In this document: positions 60,612 through 64,000 of the stretch, piece after piece
Layout: every line of letters starts with the position of its first letter
Numbering within the stretch: position 1 is the first letter of the stretch
NCBI RefSeq assembly: GCF_030815865.1
Contig: NZ_JAUSXI010000001.1
Span: 2,852,001-2,916,000 of the forward strand
Source: Arthrobacter globiformis
GTDB lineage: Bacteria; Actinomycetota; Actinomycetes; Actinomycetales; Micrococcaceae
Direction of reading: 5' to 3'
Length of the DNA: 64,000 bases
The notes under the pieces: generated by a model
What the model was told of the DNA's origin: nothing
The model's input: only the letters and a program-made list of their open reading frames with translations
Databases searched by the model: none
Made by a program: the position numbers and the translations under genes

Positions 60612-60935
60612 ATGAGCAAGTTCATGTACCTCTACAAGGGGCCCGCCCGGCCGATGGACCAGTTCACGCCGGAGCAGTCCGCCGAACAGATGGCCGTGTG
60701 GCGTGCCTGGATGGAGAAGCTGGGCCCGGCGATGGTCGACTTCGGCACCCCGTTCGCCGCGCGGACCGCAGTGGCCGACGACGGATTGGCAGCTGATGCT
60801 TCGGACCTGAACGGCTACTCGATCGTCGAAGCCGAAAACCTCGATGGCGCGAAGGCGCTCACGGACGGGCACCCGTACCTGTCCGAAGCCAGTGGCAAGT
60901 TCACGCTTGAGATCTTCGAGCTCGCCGACATGTAG
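60612..60935 (+). CDS. YCII-related domain protein
   Basis: This 107-residue protein of the YciI/DGPF group has MYLYKGPARPMDQFTPEQSA, then WMEKLGPAMVDFGTPFA and AKALTDGHPYLSEASGKFTL with the conserved His-Pro. Family members are small dimeric ferredoxin-like proteins; a few catalyse dehalogenation-type reactions, most are unknown. AGAAAGGAA is the ribosome binding site. It is the last gene of the ArsR operon, closed by a hairpin. Confidence 0.88.
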   Translation: MSKFMYLYKGPARPMDQFTPEQSAEQMAVWRAWMEKLGPAMVDFGTPFAARTAVADDGLAADASDLNGYSIVEAENLDGAKALTDGHPYLSEASGKFTLEIFELADM

Positions 60936-60950
60936 ATGTGGGCGTTCCCC

Positions 60951-60976
60951 GCTGGCCGGCGGCGCCACCGGCCAGC
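60951..60976. terminator. Hairpin between convergent genes
   Basis: GCTGGCCGG (60951-60959) pairs perfectly with CCGGCCAGC (60968-60976) around an 8-base loop, between the YCII stop (plus) and the ArfB stop (minus). Confidence 0.6.
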
Positions 60977-61016
60977 TCCGGAAACCTAAAGCTGCACGGT
61001 GAGAACGTCACCCTTG

Positions 61017-61439
61017 CTACTCGGCGGACGGTCGTTGTCGTTGCCGTTTCGTGGCCGCCCGTTGTTCCTTTGCGGCGAGGCGCCGACGGTTGGAGCCGCG
61101 GGTGGGTTTGGTCGCCCGGCGGGGAACCGTTTCGGGAGCGAGACCCTCTGCCAGGAGGTCGGCCAGCTTGGCGAGGGCGATCTCGCGATTGCGTAGCTGG
61201 GAGCGCCTCTCGGAGGCAGTTACGGTGATCACCCCGGCGATGATTCGTCGGCCGAGACGCGTGAGCAGCATCAGCCGTTGGCCATCGGAAAGGGCCGTAG
61301 AGTCGCTGATATTCCAGGAGAGCTCGACGCGGCTGTCCGTGGTGTTGACGTGTTGACCGCCTGGGCCGGATGAACGCGAGAACCGCCAGCCGAGTTCCGA
61401 CGTGGGAATCGTGAGCGCGGGCGACACCTCCAGATCCAT
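61017..61439 (-). CDS. arfB: Alternative ribosome-rescue factor / peptidyl-tRNA hydrolase
   Basis: This 140-residue protein of the ArfB (YaeJ/ICT1) family hydrolyses peptidyl-tRNA on ribosomes stalled at mRNA ends. The catalytic GGQ is in RSSGPGGQHVNTTDSRVEL (about residues 25-40). The C-terminus is the expected basic unstructured tail (SNRRRLAAKEQRAATKRQRQ) that enters the empty mRNA channel. The domain lacks the codon-recognition parts of RF1/RF2. I start at MDLEVSPALT (61439). Confidence 0.93.
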   Translation of the reverse strand: MDLEVSPALTIPTSELGWRFSRSSGPGGQHVNTTDSRVELSWNISDSTALSDGQRLMLLTRLGRRIIAGVITVTASERRSQLRNREIALAKLADLLAEGLAPETVPRRATKPTRGSNRRRLAAKEQRAATKRQRQRPSAE

Positions 61440-61957
61440 GTAACCAGCCTTGCACAATATGGCGCGATCGAAGCCCTCATGCCCTCGCGCGGACCAAAAC
61501 CATTTACTGATAGGCACTTAGCGTTACAACGAATGTCCGCTGAACGGGAGGTGTCATGTGCACTGATCCACGGTGCTTGCGACAATCTCCCCGGGGCCGA
61601 TATCGCTCCATAATGACGATGCCGCCGGTCACAGCAAGGGTGGTCTCTGCCCTGCCTTGGAAAACCCTGCCTTTCCATAGAGTTCTGTGCCCAAACGGCA
61701 ACGCTCGTCTTCGCGCGGATTCTCAGGCAGTCGACGACGAGCTTCGGACTAGGTCTCGTCAGGCGCTCCAACATAGGCGCCGAATCCGGGAACGTGTATT
61801 CCGCCGGCGAGAATCCACCAGTAGGAGTCGCTGGCATCCAAGCGTTCGCTCACGATCCGCTGCCCGGGATCTCTTTGGGGAACATGCCGGCCAGCCTGGC
61901 CTGATGGCCGTCCTCCGCGCCGGGTAACAGCCTGCAACCACTGAACTACAACCATGG
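61440..61957. other. Gene-poor stretch, one doubtful small frame
   Basis: A 68-codon minus-strand frame (61749-61955) starts two bases after the aldehyde dehydrogenase stop and reads MVVVQWLQAVTRRGG, then DASDSYWWILAGGIHVPGFG. Its codon use is irregular and no Shine-Dalgarno is visible, so I do not call it a gene. The rest shows nothing. Confidence 0.4.
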
Positions 61958-63442
61958 CTACGCCTCCCGCCGGCCGTCCACCAGCCGGGGAACTCCGAGG
62001 GGATTGTCCCCGCGCAGTGCCTCCGGCAGGAGGTGCTGGGGGAAGCCCTGGTACGCGACCGGCCGCAGGAAGCGCTCGATCGCGGCGGTTCCAACGGAGG
62101 TGCTTCCGGCCGCTGTGGTTGCCGGGTACGGTCCGCCATGCTGCTGCGCGTGGGTCACCGAGACACCTGTCGGCCACTGGTTCCAGACCACCCGTCCCGC
62201 CTTGCGGGCCAGGACCTCCACAAGTTCGGCCACCTGGCAGGAATCAGTTCCATGAACGGTCGCGGTCAGTTGACCCTCGAAGGTCTCGGCGAGCTCGGCG
62301 AGTTGGGACTCGTCGTCGTAGGTAACCACTACGGCGGCGGGTCCGAAGCATTCGGTCTGGAGGGCGTGCGGCTCCGAGAGCATGTCCGCCGCCGTCGTGA
62401 GGAGCAGCGTCGGAGCCGGCGGATCGGCCAGCGGGCCTGCGCCCTGCGCCAGCACCGTGAGGCGCGGATTTGACTGCAGGTTCGTCAGGACATCGGCGTA
62501 GCCGGACTGGATCCGTTCATTGAGCAGGGGCGCGGCCGGCGGCAGGGCGGCCTCTCGCAGGGCCTCCACCATGCCGGATGCAGCCGGAACGAAGAGCGTC
62601 CCGGGCTTGGTGCAGAATTGTCCGGCCCCCATGGTGAAGGAGCTCACGAACCCCTGGGCGATCTCCGCACCACGCTCGCTGGCTGCACCCTCGGTGACGA
62701 AGGCAGGGTTGTTGCTGCCCAGTTCCCCGAAGAAGGGGATGGGGTCCGGCCGGGAATTCGCTATGTCGAACAGTGCGCGGCCGCCCGGGATGGACCCGGT
62801 GAAAGCGCCGGCCTTGACCCGCGGGTCGCGCAGTGCTGCGGCTCCCGCGGAGGTCCCGGCGATGAGTGCGAACGTGCCGTCGGGAGCCCCGGCCTGGTGG
62901 AGCGCGGAGGTCACCACCTCGGCCGTGAGCCGGGACAACCCGGGGTGGCCGGAGTGGGCCTTGAGCAGTACCGGGCTGCCTGCGGCCAGCGCCGAGGCGG
63001 TGTCGCCGCCGGCAACGGAGAACGCGAAGGGAAAGTTGCTGGCCGCGAACACCACCACGGGTCCCACCGGCACGCGAACTCGCCGCAGGTCCGGTCGCGG
63101 CGCGCCCATGGACCAGTCGGCGTCGGCATGGTCGATGCGAGCGGCAAGGTAGCCGCCGTCGCGCAATTCCTCCCCGAAGAGCCGGAGCTGGAAGGTGGTG
63201 CGCTTGAGCTCTCCCCGCAGCCGCGCCTCGGGCAGGTGGGTCTCCCGTTCGGCTACGGGAATGAGCTGGCCGGCGGCAGCATCCAAGGCGTCGGCAACGG
63301 CGTCGAGCAGTACGGCGCGCTCGGCGGGACGGAATGCGGCGAGCGGCGCCGCCGCCGTTTGAGCTGCTGCCAGCAGGTTTTCCAGCTCGGCGTCGGTGGT
63401 GGGCTGGAGTACGACGGCGGAGGCCGGGGCGATCGTGGTCAT
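61958..63442 (-). CDS. Aldehyde dehydrogenase, alpha-ketoglutaric semialdehyde dehydrogenase type
   Basis: This 494-residue NAD(P)+-dependent aldehyde dehydrogenase has VGPVVVFAASNFPFAFSVAG (cofactor region), KAGAFTGSIPGGRALFDIAN, the general base Glu in PFFGELGSNNPAFV and the nucleophile Cys in TMGAGQFCTKPGTL. The SNFPFAFSVAGGDTASALAAG signature is that of KGSA dehydrogenases, which make alpha-ketoglutarate in hydroxyproline and sugar-acid routes. It lies 39 bases after the end of the FAD/[2Fe-2S] oxidoreductase gene on the same strand, which supports the hydroxyproline route. Confidence 0.9.
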   Translation of the reverse strand: MTTIAPASAVVLQPTTDAELENLLAAAQTAAAPLAAFRPAERAVLLDAVADALDAAAGQLIPVAERETHLPEARLRGELKRTTFQLRLFGEELRDGGYLAARIDHADADWSMGAPRPDLRRVRVPVGPVVVFAASNFPFAFSVAGGDTASALAAGSPVLLKAHSGHPGLSRLTAEVVTSALHQAGAPDGTFALIAGTSAGAAALRDPRVKAGAFTGSIPGGRALFDIANSRPDPIPFFGELGSNNPAFVTEGAASERGAEIAQGFVSSFTMGAGQFCTKPGTLFVPAASGMVEALREAALPPAAPLLNERIQSGYADVLTNLQSNPRLTVLAQGAGPLADPPAPTLLLTTAADMLSEPHALQTECFGPAAVVVTYDDESQLAELAETFEGQLTATVHGTDSCQVAELVEVLARKAGRVVWNQWPTGVSVTHAQQHGGPYPATTAAGSTSVGTAAIERFLRPVAYQGFPQHLLPEALRGDNPLGVPRLVDGRREA

Positions 63443-63481
63443 GGCAGTCTCCTTTCGGGAGGCAGGGTCAGGCGGGGAAGG

Positions 63482-64000
63482 TCAGTTGTCCGTGGTTTGG
63501 AGGGCGGCGAGTTCGCCGATCCCCACAGGTGCAGCCAGAGGCCGTTTTGCGGCGCCGGACAGGCTCTCAATGGTGGGAGCAGCGCCCGGGCCAGCGCCCA
63601 GGCAGGCGGCCGCGAAACCACAGACGCGGCCCTGGCACCAGCCCATTCCTGCACGAGTGAAGGATTTGAGGGTGCGGGCGTCGCGGGCTCCCAGGCTGTC
63701 CCGGGCCCCGGTGATCTCGCCGGCCGTGACCTCTTCGCAGCGGCACACGGTGGTCCCGGGAGCGAGCCAGTCCTGCCAGGCGGCGGGCACGGGGTGGGCG
63801 CGGTGCATAGCCTCGGCGAAGCGCCGGTGCCGCGCCGTGGTACGCAAGCCCTGCAACTTCGCGGCGGGTTCCGGAGCGGCTGCTGCGGATGCACCGGCAG
63901 TGTGGCCCTCAAGGACCGCCAGCGTAGCGCCTCCGACGCCGGTGACCTCCCCGGCAAGGAACAGGCCGGGGACGCTGGACTCTTGGCGCTCGGTGACGAC
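63482..64000 (-). CDS. FAD-dependent oxidoreductase with BFD-like [2Fe-2S] domain, 3' part
   Basis: The gene enters from the right edge; 172 C-terminal residues are visible. First comes the end of an FAD-disulfide-reductase fold (VPGLFLAGEVTGVGGATLAV), then the BFD-like domain with its four cysteines in TTVCRCEEVTAGEI and FTRAGMGWCQGRVCG. This is the layout of HcnB/OoxA/SoxA-type and D-hydroxyproline dehydrogenase alpha subunits (opine, cyanide or amino-acid oxidising heteromers). The KGSA dehydrogenase next to it favours D-hydroxyproline dehydrogenase, but the partner subunits lie outside the window. Confidence 0.85.
   Translation of the reverse strand, partial: VVTERQESSVPGLFLAGEVTGVGGATLAVLEGHTAGASAAAAPEPAAKLQGLRTTARHRRFAEAMHRAHPVPAAWQDWLAPGTTVCRCEEVTAGEITGARDSLGARDARTLKSFTRAGMGWCQGRVCGFAAACLGAGPGAAPTIESLSGAAKRPLAAPVGIGELAALQTTDN

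Noticed and set aside
61749..61955. 68-codon frame directly after the aldehyde dehydrogenase stop
   Set aside because: No Shine-Dalgarno and irregular codon use; no recognisable motif.

Overview
The window looks like chromosomal DNA of a high-GC Gram-positive, most likely a soil actinobacterium of the Arthrobacter/Pseudarthrobacter group (Micrococcaceae). The grounds are the codon bias, the many IclR/TetR/LacI/LuxR regulators, an actinobacterial-type ben-cat block with a LuxR-family (LAL) activator and a long BenC, a mycothiol-dependent isomerase relative, and an ANTAR protein. This is inferred from gene content; there is no rRNA marker. I found no tRNA, rRNA, CRISPR array or intact mobile element.

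Left part (1-16 kb): an aminotransferase plus 2-hydroxyacid dehydrogenase operon is followed by a gene-poor, decaying stretch. It holds intact small redox and regulatory genes (cupin, XRE regulator, DUF2255, two carboxymuconolactone-decarboxylase-family genes, two TetR regulators, a zinc-free alcohol dehydrogenase). Among them lie broken copies of a DUF3237 gene, an aldo/keto reductase, an alcohol dehydrogenase, a cyclophilin-fold gene, a cupin, a cytochrome P450, an SDR and a LacI regulator.

16-24 kb: a GAF-ANTAR sensor, then a minus-strand block of MFS transporter, arylsulfatase, formylglycine-generating enzyme and two DUF202 membrane proteins, with a divergent IclR regulator. This reads as uptake and desulfation of an organic sulfate ester, with the maturase next to its substrate enzyme.

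24.7-32.2 kb: RidA, IclR and a PfkB kinase (minus strand) are divergent from a fold-III PLP ammonia-lyase-like enzyme, a D-aminoacylase-family amidohydrolase, a KDPG-type aldolase and a GntP-family permease. Together they fit a route in which an N-acyl amino-sugar acid (N-acetyl-D-glucosaminate is my best guess) is imported, deacylated, deaminated to 2-keto-3-deoxygluconate, phosphorylated and cleaved to pyruvate and glyceraldehyde-3-phosphate.

32.4-36.3 kb: a flavin monooxygenase, a RibD-type reductase and degraded DNA. 36.3-50.5 kb: a complete benzoate-to-3-oxoadipate-enol-lactone block: BenE permease, catC-catB-catA (minus), benA-benB-benC-benD and a LAL regulator (plus), a LysR regulator and a BenK-type MFS permease. 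50.9-51.6 kb: a mycothiol-dependent maleylpyruvate-isomerase-family gene.

51.7-58.5 kb: a polyol cluster (AraC regulator, binding protein, two ABC permeases of which the first is frameshifted, polyol dehydrogenase, fructokinase, mannitol dehydrogenase remnant) closed by a clear terminator. 58.8-61 kb: an ArsR-SRPBCC-YCII operon. 61-64 kb: ArfB, an alpha-ketoglutaric-semialdehyde-type dehydrogenase and the 3' end of a [2Fe-2S]/FAD oxidoreductase, which suggests a hydroxyproline-catabolic locus running off the right edge.
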